This document shows positions 43,680 to 52,423 of a DNA stretch of 64,000 bases, in pieces. A model generated the notes under the pieces. That model did no database searches, was not told the DNA's origin, and saw only the letters and a program-made list of their open reading frames with translations. Position 1 is the first letter of the stretch, and the number at the start of each line of letters is the position of its first letter. The translations under genes and the position numbers were made by a program. This stretch comes from Phocaeicola faecalis (GTDB taxonomy: Bacteria > Bacteroidota > Bacteroidia > Bacteroidales > Bacteroidaceae). The stretch spans positions 144,667 to 208,666 of the forward strand of contig NZ_JADNRM010000004.1 of NCBI RefSeq assembly GCF_021730445.1, given 5' to 3'.

Positions 43680-43705
43680 CTTCGGAAATTAAATAAAATA
43701 CGATT

Positions 43706-44920
43706 ATGAAAAACAAAGTAAAGGTATTGATGGTGGCTCTTCTAGCTTTATTGACGTTGGGAGCATGTCAATCGTTCTCTTCTAAAAAAGATGAGGTTTG
43801 GGTGGCGGATGTACGTTCAGCCATGACAAAAGACACTCCTTTCTCTATGAAGGAGGATGTAGTGGGAATAGAATATATTCCTTTGGAAACAACAGACTCT
43901 TGTCTAATCAGTAATGTGACCTATTTGGTGATGGATGATGATTTCATCTTTATTCAAAATGGGAAGACGGACCAGATTTTTAAATTTACCAGACAGGGAA
44001 AGTTTGTCTGTCAGATAGGCAGGATGGGGAACGGCCCCGGCGAATATGCTCCTTGGACGATAGAGAATATCTCGTTGGATGTGAATAAGAAAGAAGTCTT
44101 CTTGAACAGCAGGCGAATGCCGGCATTCGTTTATTCTTATGAGGGTGAGTTTTTGCGTACTGATACTACAACGGAAGAAGCTGTAGGAAATCGTTATGTA
44201 TTGAATAACGGCTCGTCTGCATTGGCGGGAGCCCCGATTACTCCTATCTGGCAATCGCCTTGGCTGGTTGCCCTTAAAGATAAGGATAATCAGATGATGG
44301 CAGTCAAAGCGCCTTTCCCTGCCAGTGTTCCGGCAGATGCCTGTTATATGCAGGATATACAGTTTGTTCCTTTTCAAAACTCTGCCTTGGCTTATACGCT
44401 CTGTAATGATACTGTGTTTAGGGTGACGGAAACAGGTATTTTTCCCGCTTGCATTTATGATAAAAAGAATGGTGCCGACTATAATGAGAAGATTGCGAAT
44501 ATCAATGAAATGGCTAAAGACAATACAAACACATTATCTACTATAGAGTTGTTCACCTTTTTTGAAACTTCACGTTATTTCTATTTCCGGACTATTGTCT
44601 TGTCCAAGCCGGAGAAGTGCTTTTTCCAGCGTTTGGATAAGAACACCGGAGAATTCTTATCCCGGCCCGTCAAGCAAGATTTTATGGAGATGTCTTTCGG
44701 GTTTAGTGATGGCAATGTGATGGGAATGGAAAATGATTTGGATGGGGGAGTGCCTTTCTGTCCGAGCTATATTTATAAAGACAGAATCCGTGTGCAAGTC
44801 ATTAATGCTGTGACGTTGGAGAAATTGAAAGACAAAGGATATCTGAAAGATAAACCCGCTGCCTTGCAGTTGGGTGTTGATGATAATCCGATGGTTATTG
44901 TATATACATTTAAAAATTAA
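43706..44920 (+). CDS. 6-bladed beta-propeller lipoprotein A
   Basis: The protein is 404 residues. The lipobox LGAC is followed by a Ser/Lys stretch, then VGIEYIPLETTDSCLIS, the opening blade motif of this Bacteroidetes propeller family, and IFKFTRQGKFVCQIGRMGNGPGEYAPW, an NHL-like blade. Repeated beta strands follow. Related proteins accompany TPR or LuxR-type regulators in Bacteroides, and binding of a sugar or protein is often presumed but unproven. The next gene is a paralogue 8 bp away. Confidence 0.82.
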   Translation: MKNKVKVLMVALLALLTLGACQSFSSKKDEVWVADVRSAMTKDTPFSMKEDVVGIEYIPLETTDSCLISNVTYLVMDDDFIFIQNGKTDQIFKFTRQGKFVCQIGRMGNGPGEYAPWTIENISLDVNKKEVFLNSRRMPAFVYSYEGEFLRTDTTTEEAVGNRYVLNNGSSALAGAPITPIWQSPWLVALKDKDNQMMAVKAPFPASVPADACYMQDIQFVPFQNSALAYTLCNDTVFRVTETGIFPACIYDKKNGADYNEKIANINEMAKDNTNTLSTIELFTFFETSRYFYFRTIVLSKPEKCFFQRLDKNTGEFLSRPVKQDFMEMSFGFSDGNVMGMENDLDGGVPFCPSYIYKDRIRVQVINAVTLEKLKDKGYLKDKPAALQLGVDDNPMVIVYTFKN

Positions 44921-44928
44921 TTTGTGCT

Positions 44929-46128
44929 ATGAAATTACTAAAGTATCTTTGTTTATTGCCTTTTATGGCTTCTTGCAGTTCGGAACAAACTCCTCAAGAG
45001 TTACTTTCGGTAGATTTGAGAAGCGGTATGGATCATCCGTCAATGCTTGCCTTGCAAGATGAGATAGAAAGTGTGGAATACATTCCGTTGGAAACAACGG
45101 CAGATCCGGCTTCTTTGCTAGACGGAGTGTCCGAATATGCCGTGACAAGTAATTATATCTATGTTTCTCCTGTTAAGGAACAGCGTATCGTGCAGTTTGA
45201 CCGGAAGGGGCATTTTATCAAGACATTGATTCCCTTCGGACAGGGGCCGGGCGAATTTAGTGATTTCCTGGCAGGCATGCAGGCAGACGAAAAAAACAAT
45301 CGTCTTTATTTGTTCTGTTCCAATAAGATTATGGTCTACACTTTGGATGGCGAGTTTGTTCAGAATTTGAATCATGACTACATGATTGCTTATCAGCGTA
45401 TGGTGGGCAAGAATCGTTTTGCTTCGGTGGCCTTTCCTTACATGCCTTTCGAAAGTGGTAGTTACGGATTGGGAGTTTTTTCGGAAAAGGCAGATACTAT
45501 TGTCATGAAGAATGACTTCTCGTCTCCTTTGGTACCCCGTGAAAAAGCCGGGTTCACCATTGCATTGGCAATGGCTTATTCTGATGTGGAAGAATCTGTC
45601 TTGTTTAAGAGTGGCTGCAATGATACCGTCTTTAGAGTGGCTGCGGATGACATTCTTCCAGCGTGCGTGTTAAGGACAGGTAACTCGGATAAGGAGGTGA
45701 TACGTTCATTGGATGCTACCGATTTTACTTCGCTGAAGAAAAAGTTTGGCGAGGACCATGATATCTTTGTATTTGATATGTTTGAAACTCCTTCCAATTA
45801 TTATTTCCGTTGCAAATATAATGCAGGACATTATGTGGCTTCTGTCCATAAGAAGACAGGGCAGGTATTGGCAGAGAAGTGTGTGCAGCCGGGAGATATC
45901 CGGGCATTGGGAGATGCTAATTTGCTTTACGGAATGCTCGGAACCAAGAGCTATCAGGATTTTCCGGTATGGGGACGTACGCAGGGTGATTGTCTGGTGC
46001 AACTGCTCACTGCCTATGAGTTGCATCTGTATAAAGAGAAGTGCAATATAACTGTTCCGCCTGAGTTGAAAGAGGTAAATGACGATAGTAACCCTGTTTT
46101 TATTGTATATAAATTGCGGAAAGCCTAA
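44929..46128 (+). CDS. 6-bladed beta-propeller lipoprotein B
   Basis: This 399-residue paralogue of the preceding gene is probably a duplication. It has the lipobox MASC, then IESVEYIPLETTADPASL and QRIVQFDRKGHFIKTLIPFGQGPGEFSDF. Both share the opening motif and the F-x-R-x-G-x-F blade element but differ strongly elsewhere, so the duplication is old. It is likely exported to the outer membrane and cotranscribed with the upstream copy and the TPR-HTH gene (19 bp). Confidence 0.82.
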   Translation: MKLLKYLCLLPFMASCSSEQTPQELLSVDLRSGMDHPSMLALQDEIESVEYIPLETTADPASLLDGVSEYAVTSNYIYVSPVKEQRIVQFDRKGHFIKTLIPFGQGPGEFSDFLAGMQADEKNNRLYLFCSNKIMVYTLDGEFVQNLNHDYMIAYQRMVGKNRFASVAFPYMPFESGSYGLGVFSEKADTIVMKNDFSSPLVPREKAGFTIALAMAYSDVEESVLFKSGCNDTVFRVAADDILPACVLRTGNSDKEVIRSLDATDFTSLKKKFGEDHDIFVFDMFETPSNYYFRCKYNAGHYVASVHKKTGQVLAEKCVQPGDIRALGDANLLYGMLGTKSYQDFPVWGRTQGDCLVQLLTAYELHLYKEKCNITVPPELKEVNDDSNPVFIVYKLRKA

Positions 46129-46147
46129 AAAGTGATATTTTTGTAAT

Positions 46148-47890
46148 ATGATAAAAATACGTCCATTCATATTGTTGTCTGCCTGGGTAGTCATTATTGG
46201 GTGTTTCAATGGAGCTTGCAGTAGGGAGAAACATACTCCTCAACTGTCATGGGGAAAGTATTATTTGTGGAATGCACCCGATTCGGCTCTTCAGGTATTG
46301 AAAACAATTCCCTCGCCGGAAAAACTTTCTAAAGAAGAATATAGTCTTTATGCCTTGCTCATGACACAAGCCATGCACAGGTGCGGACAGAAAATATCTT
46401 CTGATTCGTTGATTGACATCGCTGTGGAATATTATTCGTCTCATGGCACTTCCGATGAGAAGGCATCCGCATTTCTTTATAAAGGATATGTGCTGGAGAA
46501 TCTGGGAAAGGATAATGCCGCCATATATGCTTATAAACAGGCGGAAGAGGCGGTGAAGTCTGCAAAAGATTTACGGATTCATTTTCTGGTGTATACGGCA
46601 TTGGGACATATCAATGGGCGATATGCACATTACGAACAATCTGTTGGCTATTATAAAAAAGCATTGGATTTGAACCTGTCTGTCCCCTCATGGAAAGCCA
46701 TGGGGGGCAGCTCGGCTTTTATTCCGCTTTATTTGGGGCAAGGTACGCCCCGGTATAATGAAGAGGTGAAATTGGTTCAGGATAAATTCTTTGATATAGT
46801 AAACCGGATGGATTTCAGCACTCAGGAAAAGATATACTATCGCTTGGCGCTGGTAGAAAAGGATAAGAAGAACTGGAATGAGGCTGTCTCTTTGCTGAAG
46901 CAGGCGCAGGAACGTACTTCTACGGCTGAGGCGCGGCGTGGATACGATATCGAATTGGCTGAAGTGTATAAAAAGTTGGGTAAAGATGCAACGGTGGACA
47001 GCCTGCGTGCTGAAGTTCTGAAATCTTCCCGTCCTAAGTTAAGAGCATCGGTATATAAAGATATGTACAGAGAGATGCAAACAAAGGGATTTGAGCGTGA
47101 AGCAGCCCTCTATATGCAGCATTATATTAATGAACTGGAGTTGCTGTTTACGTCGGGGAGCCGTGCCGAATTATTGGAGATAGAAAAGAAATATGATTAT
47201 TCGGCAGTACTGAGACAGAGTAATGATTATCGCAGCCGCTGGACGATAACGATACTGATAACGATAGCTTCTGTTTGTACGTTGGCCTTATTGCTGTGGG
47301 GAAGCTGGAAGTTTTTCCGCCATCAAAAACTGGATATTCTGCGTAATTATAAAAAGGATGCTTCTAGTCTTCAGGAACAGATTGATGCGCTTCAGGAACG
47401 GATAGAAGAGAATCAGGGAGAAGCAAAGCATTTGCAGGAGCAGATGCAGGTGCTTGAGGCTGAGAAAAGAAATAAGGAATTGCGTATCCGCCAACTGGAA
47501 GTGACGTTTCGTTCGAAACACATTTCGCTCCCTGTTGAGACAGTGGAAGCCACTCAGACTTATTTGCAGATTGTATCAAAAAAGAATCCCCGTTATAACC
47601 CTGCCGAAGACCGTGCCAAGTTGGAACATTGGTTGAATGTATCCCATAATCGGTGGGCGGAGCGTCTTGAAGCGTTTTATCCTTCGCTCACAAACAATGA
47701 AAAGGATATCTGTTTTCTGTTCGTACTGGGACTCGGATTTGATGATATTGCCGATTTGTTGGGCGTTCAATCTCGTTCGGTCGACCGTGTGGTCTATCGT
47801 ATATGCAGAAAGATGGGGTTGGAACAAGGTAGCAAAGAAGAATTTGTGGCGCAAATCAATCGGATGGATGAATGTGCCACAAATAAATAG
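46148..47890 (+). CDS. TPR-containing membrane protein with C-terminal helix-turn-helix
   Basis: The protein is 580 residues. An N-terminal signal/lipobox-like segment (FNGAC) is followed by TPR helices (about 60-330), for example YVLENLGKDNAAIYAYKQAEEAV. One membrane helix lies near 364-385, then a coiled coil (about 395-450, rich in QEQIDALQERIEEN), and a LuxR-like helix-turn-helix near 520-560 (NEKDICFLFVLGLGFDDIADLLGVQSRSVDRVVYRICRKMG). Periplasmic TPRs would sense a signal and the cytoplasmic HTH would act on DNA. Regulation of the adjacent propeller genes is a plausible but untested target. Confidence 0.78.
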   Translation: MIKIRPFILLSAWVVIIGCFNGACSREKHTPQLSWGKYYLWNAPDSALQVLKTIPSPEKLSKEEYSLYALLMTQAMHRCGQKISSDSLIDIAVEYYSSHGTSDEKASAFLYKGYVLENLGKDNAAIYAYKQAEEAVKSAKDLRIHFLVYTALGHINGRYAHYEQSVGYYKKALDLNLSVPSWKAMGGSSAFIPLYLGQGTPRYNEEVKLVQDKFFDIVNRMDFSTQEKIYYRLALVEKDKKNWNEAVSLLKQAQERTSTAEARRGYDIELAEVYKKLGKDATVDSLRAEVLKSSRPKLRASVYKDMYREMQTKGFEREAALYMQHYINELELLFTSGSRAELLEIEKKYDYSAVLRQSNDYRSRWTITILITIASVCTLALLLWGSWKFFRHQKLDILRNYKKDASSLQEQIDALQERIEENQGEAKHLQEQMQVLEAEKRNKELRIRQLEVTFRSKHISLPVETVEATQTYLQIVSKKNPRYNPAEDRAKLEHWLNVSHNRWAERLEAFYPSLTNNEKDICFLFVLGLGFDDIADLLGVQSRSVDRVVYRICRKMGLEQGSKEEFVAQINRMDECATNK

Positions 47891-47891
47891 T

Positions 47892-48596
47892 TTATAAAGC
47901 CACCTCCATAGCCAGTACTTGTGATTCCTCATTGGCTTTAATGGTAATGCTTTCAGTATCCCACACACCGATACCGTCACGTCGGGTTAGGTTTTCGTCG
48001 GCTATATCTACATTTCCTTCTATGATGAAGAAATAGACGCCTGTATGCGGTTTGTGCAAATGATAATCCACTTTATGGCCGGCACTCAGTGTCCCCATCG
48101 AAAACCAGGCATCTTGCAGCAAATGTGCCGGAGTATTTCCGTTAGGCGAGATGAAGGTCGCCAATTCATTGTGTTTCATCAATGGGAGGATATTGTAATT
48201 ATGATATTCCGGTTCTGTTTCTTCTTTGTTGGGGATTATCCAAATTTGCAGCAATTCAAGTTCTTCCTCATTACTGCCGTTATATTCGCTATGATAGATA
48301 CCTTTTCCTGTGCTCATCACTTGGATTTCTCCGGGGGTGATGACACTTTGATTCTCTACACTGTCTCCATGTTTCAGATAACCTTTTAGCGGGATGGAGA
48401 CCACTTCCATATTTTTGTGGGGATGCATATCAAAACCTTCTCCCGGAGAAATCCAGTCGTCGTTTAATACCCGTAAGGCACCAAAATGAATTCGTCTTGG
48501 ATTGTAATAGTTTGCAAAGCTAAATGTATGGTATGTCTTTAACCAGCCGTGGTTAAAATATCCTCTTGAGGTAGCTCTATCAATAATCGTTTTCAT
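47892..48596 (-). CDS. Pirin family protein
   Basis: This 234-residue bicupin protein has FDMHPHKNMEVVSIPLKG and GEIQVMSTGKGIYHSE, which carry the metal-binding His residues and Glu of the N-terminal cupin. The C-terminal half includes DYHLHKPHTGVYFFIIEG. Bacterial pirins include quercetin 2,3-dioxygenases and regulators; the substrate here is unknown. The gene is convergent with the TPR-HTH gene, with 1 bp between stops. Confidence 0.87.
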   Translation of the reverse strand: MKTIIDRATSRGYFNHGWLKTYHTFSFANYYNPRRIHFGALRVLNDDWISPGEGFDMHPHKNMEVVSIPLKGYLKHGDSVENQSVITPGEIQVMSTGKGIYHSEYNGSNEEELELLQIWIIPNKEETEPEYHNYNILPLMKHNELATFISPNGNTPAHLLQDAWFSMGTLSAGHKVDYHLHKPHTGVYFFIIEGNVDIADENLTRRDGIGVWDTESITIKANEESQVLAMEVAL

Positions 48597-48704
48597 ACTT
48601 ATCCTTTCTTTGTTTATAAAGTTATTGATATGTATATAACAAAACCAGGCATTGAAAAGTTTTCATGATGGTCGGGCTGTCAGGGAGGGGAGAGGGGATA
48701 ACAA

Positions 48705-48735
48705 AAAAAGAGATGAGTAAAACTCATCTCTTTTC
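48705..48735 (-). terminator. Terminator of the tRNA operon
   Basis: Palindrome AAAAGAGATGAGT / ACTCATCTCTTTT with a 3-nt loop lies just 3' of tRNA-Gly on the minus strand, followed there by T residues. Confidence 0.8.
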
Positions 48736-48739
48736 TAAG

Positions 48740-48812
48740 AGCGGAAGACGGGGCTCAAACCCGCGACCCTCAGCTTGGAAGGCTAATGCTCTATCAACTG
48801 AGCTACTTCCGC
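48740..48812 (-). tRNA. tRNA-Gly (anticodon TCC)
   Basis: Minus-strand cloverleaf of 73 nt: acceptor GCGGAAG/CTTCCGC, D-arm AGCTCAGTTGATAGAGC, anticodon arm with loop CTTCCAA (anticodon TCC), T-arm GCGGGTTTGAGCCCCGT. The 3' CCA is not encoded. It lies 9 bp downstream of tRNA-Tyr, probably in one transcript. Confidence 0.93.
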
Positions 48813-48821
48813 AATTTTTTG

Positions 48822-48904
48822 TGGGCAAAGATGGATTCGAACCACCGAAGTCGAAAGACAGCAGATTTACAGTCTGCCCCATTTGGCCACTCTGGTATTT
48901 GCCC
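48822..48904 (-). tRNA. tRNA-Tyr (anticodon GTA)
   Basis: Minus-strand cloverleaf of 83 nt with a long variable arm (class II): acceptor GGGCAAA/TTTGCCC, anticodon loop CTGTAAA (GTA), T-loop TTCGAAT. Upstream of tRNA-Gly on the same strand. Confidence 0.93.
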
Positions 48905-49014
48905 ATTCGCTTATTAAGAACTCCTTAATTCTCTCATTGAGGAGGTTTGTTTCTCAATTGCGATGCAAAGGTACGACTTATTTTTGAATATGCAAATGAT
49001 TGCAGAACTTTTTT

Positions 49015-49512
49015 TCAAAATTCCTGCAATTTTCGTTTAAAGTCGACCATTTTAATAGCTGTAATGGCTCCTTCATCTCCTTTATTACCCAATTTACCAC
49101 CTGCACGATCTTCTGCTTGTTGCATGGTATTGGTTGTAATTAGTCCATAGATGACGGGTATGTCAGTTGTTGCATTCAGGTGAGCTATACCTTGAGTAGT
49201 GCCGGCACATACATAGTCGAAGTGAGGAGTATCTCCGCGCACAACGCAGCCTATTGCTATGACTGCATCTACTTTGCCGCTTTTAATCATTTGTGCGGAG
49301 CCATAGGTTAGTTCGAAACTTCCGGGGACTGTCTGCACCAGAATGTTTTCGTCTTTCGCTCCGTGTTTCTTTAAAGTATTGACAGCACCTTCTAAAAGAG
49401 GGCCGGTAATATTGCTGTTCCATTCGGATACTACGATACCAAAACGCATATTTTCTGCGTTGGGTACAGAATTAAAATCGTAGTCTGATAAATTATGATA
49501 CGCTGTTGCCAT
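49015..49512 (-). CDS. ribH: 6,7-dimethyl-8-ribityllumazine synthase
   Basis: The 165-residue enzyme condenses the pyrimidine and dihydroxybutanone phosphate in riboflavin synthesis and forms capsids in relatives. [20 protein letters not shown] at the N-terminus, [38 protein letters not shown] with the catalytic His, and [22 protein letters not shown] are all family marks. A 119-bp spacer with a palindromic repeat lies upstream before the TPR gene. Confidence 0.95.
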   Translation of the reverse strand: MATAYHNLSDYDFNSVPNAENMRFGIVVSEWNSNITGPLLEGAVNTLKKHGAKDENILVQTVPGSFELTYGSAQMIKSGKVDAVIAIGCVVRGDTPHFDYVCAGTTQGIAHLNATTDIPVIYGLITTNTMQQAEDRAGGKLGNKGDEGAITAIKMVDFKRKLQEF

Positions 49513-49533
49513 AGTTTATATATGAATTAATAA

Positions 49534-49602
49534 GGCACGGATTTCGCGGATTTCACGGTCTGTTCTAAAAAAAAAACCGTGTGTGTCCGTGTAATCCGTG
49601 CC
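49534..49602. repeat. Palindromic repeat (CACGGATT family) between TPR gene and ribH
   Basis: AGGCACGGATT...AATCCGTGCCT with inner CACGGT/ACCGTG pairing around an A10 loop. Wording is close to the hairpin after the inositol-phosphate synthase gene (28813-28894). Dispersed element and possible terminator. Confidence 0.7.
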
Positions 49603-49631
49603 TATGATATGATTAAAAAGTATCCTTTTTC

Positions 49632-50309
49632 TTATTTGATAGATGCACGTTCAATATACTTATCAATATCCATTGACTGATAAGAATTGAAGTACTTGTT
49701 TTTAATCAAAGTGTAAGCATTCACAGCTTCGCTGTTCTTACCCAACTTTTCATAAATCTGTCCTGCCTGAATCAAATAGATAGGGCTCAATGCCTGACTG
49801 TCTGCTTTGTCGGCTGCCTTCATCAGAGTGGCGGCAGCTTTGTCCAATTGTCCTGCCTGAGCATAGCAGTTGCCCATTGTTCCGAGCAATGCCGGACTTA
49901 CCAGTTGGTCGTCAGCGCTAAACTTATTCAGGTATTTCACAGCTTCTTCATATTTGCCTAATTGTGCATAGCACACACCTGCGTATGCATTTGCCAGATT
50001 ACCGGCTGCTGTTCCGCTGAATTCGTCAGCTACTTTCAGAAAACCTTTGTAACCGATACTGTCACCGTTCAGTGCAGTTTCAAAATTGTCGGCTCCAAAA
50101 TATTGTTCTCCTTTGAATAAAGCCGCTGAAGCTTTGATTTCATTCGGTTCAGAGATGAAATGCTTGTAACCCATGAAGCCCGCAATGATAATTACAACTG
50201 CTGCGATAGCTCCCAGAATTTTACTTTTGTACTTGATAATGAATGCTTCGGAGGTGCTTAAAGCCTCTTCCATATCCAAAGGATCTTGAGTGTGTTTTTT
50301 TTCTGCCAT
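49632..50309 (-). CDS. TPR membrane protein, YfgM-like
   Basis: The protein is 225 residues. A short acidic cytoplasmic N-terminus and one membrane helix (about 34-50, GAIAAVVIIIAGFMGY) are followed by TPR repeats, including NAYAGVCYAQLGKYEEAVKYLNKF and GNCYAQAGQLDKAAATLMKAAD. YfgM-type proteins sit near the Sec translocon and help periplasmic folding. It is divergent from recF, with a -7 element TACTTTTG at 50363-50356. Confidence 0.78.
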   Translation of the reverse strand: MAEKKHTQDPLDMEEALSTSEAFIIKYKSKILGAIAAVVIIIAGFMGYKHFISEPNEIKASAALFKGEQYFGADNFETALNGDSIGYKGFLKVADEFSGTAAGNLANAYAGVCYAQLGKYEEAVKYLNKFSADDQLVSPALLGTMGNCYAQAGQLDKAAATLMKAADKADSQALSPIYLIQAGQIYEKLGKNSEAVNAYTLIKNKYFNSYQSMDIDKYIERASIK

Positions 50310-50355
50310 TTTTATATTTACTTTTTATTATTTTTCTGCTATAGTTTTCGGACAG

Positions 50356-50363
50356 CAAAAGTA
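50356..50363 (-). promoter_or_regulatory. -7 element for the YfgM-like gene
   Basis: Minus-strand TACTTTTG about 47 bp before the start. Paired with a weak TAATTTTG on the plus strand (50428-50435) for recF. Confidence 0.4.
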
Positions 50364-50459
50364 GTTCATTTATATGTATTAATGAAATTTACAGGCATAT
50401 TTTTTTAGGTTTTACCGTTTTTATCCCTAATTTTGTGGCTCAAATCAAACAGAAAGTCT

Positions 50460-51575
50460 ATGATACTGAAGCGTATTTCGATATTGAATTATAAGAATCT
50501 GGAGCAGGTGGAACTGGATTTCTCACCTAAGATGAACTGTTTTATAGGTCAGAATGGGATGGGAAAGACGAATTTGCTGGATGCGGTTTATTATCTGTCT
50601 TTCTGTAAAAGTGCCACGAACCCTATTGATTCGCAGAATGTGATGCATAATCAGGATTTCTTTGTGATTCAGGGGTTTTATGCAACGGACGGAGGCGACC
50701 CGGAAGAGATTTATTGTGGTCTGAAGCGTCGGCAGAAAAAGCAGTTCAAGCGTAACAAGAAAGAATACACCCGATTGTCCGATCATATTGGTTTTATTCC
50801 TTTGGTAATGGTTTCGCCGGCGGATGCCGAGCTGATAGCCGGAGGGAGTGAGGAGCGACGCCGGTTTATGGATGTGGTGATTTCACAATATGATAAAGAA
50901 TATTTGGATGCTCTGATACGCTATAACAAAGCGTTGACTCAGCGTAATGCATTGTTGAAAGCTGAGGCAGAGCCTGATGAGGAACTGATTGCTGTATGGG
51001 AGGAGATGATGGCTGCTACCGGAGAGGTGGTGTATAAAAAACGCAGTGAATTTATAGCCGAATTCATTCCTACTTTTCAGTCGTTTTATTCTTATATATC
51101 TCAGGATAAGGAGAAGGTGAATTTATCGTATGAATCTCATGCCATACAGGGAAATTTGCAGGAAATTATCAAAGGCAGCCGACAGCGTGACCGTATTATG
51201 GGGTATTCGCTGAAGGGGATTCATAAAGATGACCTTATCATGCAGTTAGGAGATTTCCCAATAAAACGGGAAGGCTCTCAGGGGCAAAACAAGACTTATC
51301 TTATTGCTTTGAAGCTGGCACAATTCGATTTTCTGAAACGGACGGGCAGCAATACAACTCCTTTATTATTATTGGATGACATATTCGATAAACTGGATGC
51401 TTCGCGTGTGGAGCAGATTGTGAAACTGGTAGCGGGCGATAATTTCGGACAGATTTTTATAACAGATACCAATCGGGAGCATTTGGACAAGATACTGAAG
51501 AACATCGAAGGAAAATATAAAGTGTTTGGAGTGGAAAATGGCAATGTTGCTGAACGGAAAGGAGAAACGGAATGA
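50460..51575 (+). CDS. recF: DNA replication/repair protein RecF
   Basis: The 371-residue SMC-like ATPase loads RecA at gapped DNA. Walker A is IGQNGMGKTNLLDAVYYLSF, the signature-type segment is REGSQGQNKTYLIALKL, and Walker B is LLLLDDIFDKLDASR. The start at 50460 gives the family opening MILKRISILNYKNLEQ; an upstream in-frame codon would add unrelated residues. The last codons overlap the DUF721 gene (ATGA). Confidence 0.95.
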   Translation: MILKRISILNYKNLEQVELDFSPKMNCFIGQNGMGKTNLLDAVYYLSFCKSATNPIDSQNVMHNQDFFVIQGFYATDGGDPEEIYCGLKRRQKKQFKRNKKEYTRLSDHIGFIPLVMVSPADAELIAGGSEERRRFMDVVISQYDKEYLDALIRYNKALTQRNALLKAEAEPDEELIAVWEEMMAATGEVVYKKRSEFIAEFIPTFQSFYSYISQDKEKVNLSYESHAIQGNLQEIIKGSRQRDRIMGYSLKGIHKDDLIMQLGDFPIKREGSQGQNKTYLIALKLAQFDFLKRTGSNTTPLLLLDDIFDKLDASRVEQIVKLVAGDNFGQIFITDTNREHLDKILKNIEGKYKVFGVENGNVAERKGETE

Positions 51576-51862
51576 AGCGGAATGATGCGGAACAGATAGG
51601 GGATATGATTCGTAAGTTTTTCCGTCTGAATGGATTGGAATCTCCTTTGAATGAATATAGGCTGGTGCAGGCATGGAAAGATGTAGTTGGGCCTGCCATA
51701 GCCGGTTATACAAGTAACCTTTATATCAAGAATCAGATTCTTTATGTACACCTCACTTCTTCCGTGCTCCGTCAGGAGTTGATGATGGGAAGAGACCTGT
51801 TGGTGAAGAATTTGAACAATCAAGTAGGTGCGCAGGTCATTGTGAATATTATTTTCCGGTGA
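51572..51862 (+). CDS. DUF721 domain-containing protein
   Basis: The protein is 96 residues, a single DUF721 (DciA-like) domain with AWKDVVGPAIAGYTSNLYIKN and LTSSVLRQELMMGRDLLVKNLN. In many bacteria DUF721 proteins (DciA) load the replicative helicase, and being coupled to recF fits a replication role. It abuts the convergent formyl-THF ligase gene with no gap. Confidence 0.82.
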   Translation: MKRNDAEQIGDMIRKFFRLNGLESPLNEYRLVQAWKDVVGPAIAGYTSNLYIKNQILYVHLTSSVLRQELMMGRDLLVKNLNNQVGAQVIVNIIFR

Positions 51863-52423
51863 TTATCGTTGAAGGGAAATCTTTCCTTTTTCCGTCCATA
51901 CCTCGTGCATGGGCTTGTCAAATGATTCTGTCGGTATCTCGTCACTTACCTGAAAATCAAAACAAATACCCACATTATAAGAATGGAGTTGGGGAAGTAA
52001 TCGGTCATAATATCCTTTCCCTCTGCCCAATCTGTTTCCGTGTCTGTCAAAAGAAACACCCGGAATGATGGCAAAATCAATTTGAGTGTAATCGGTAAAT
52101 GCTTCGCCTACAGGTTCTTCTATATGATAGGCTTCGCCGGTTTGCAGGTCTTGCGGACCTGTATAACGGCGAAGCTCCAGGATATCTCCTTTGACTACCG
52201 GCAGCAGGATGTCCTTCTGCCGGTACCATTTCTCTACAAAATCGTGTGTCTGTACTTCATCACCCAATGAGTAATAAAGCAATATTGTTTTTGCTGCAAT
52301 GAAAAGTGGATGTTGTTCCAACTTGTTAAGCAAAGCAATGGAATTCGCTGTCAACTCTGTGGGGGTGTGACGGCTTTTTTCCTGTGCTATCTGCTTGCGC
52401 AGTTTCTTTTTTATTTCCTTCAT
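51863..52423 (-). CDS. 5-formyltetrahydrofolate cyclo-ligase
   Basis: The 186-residue enzyme converts 5-formyl-THF to 5,10-methenyl-THF with ATP. KEIKKKLRKQIAQEK is the N-terminal helix that all members have; IPGVSFDRHGNRLGRGKGYYDRLL is the ATP/folate signature and VGICFDFQV closes the fold. Its first 98 bp lie inside the end of the upstream protease gene in another frame, and there is no alternative start that would keep the first helix. Confidence 0.92.
   Translation of the reverse strand: MKEIKKKLRKQIAQEKSRHTPTELTANSIALLNKLEQHPLFIAAKTILLYYSLGDEVQTHDFVEKWYRQKDILLPVVKGDILELRRYTGPQDLQTGEAYHIEEPVGEAFTDYTQIDFAIIPGVSFDRHGNRLGRGKGYYDRLLPQLHSYNVGICFDFQVSDEIPTESFDKPMHEVWTEKGKISLQR

Noticed and set aside
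48724..48928. Short open frames over 48.7-48.9 kb
   Set aside because: They are translations of the two tRNA genes.
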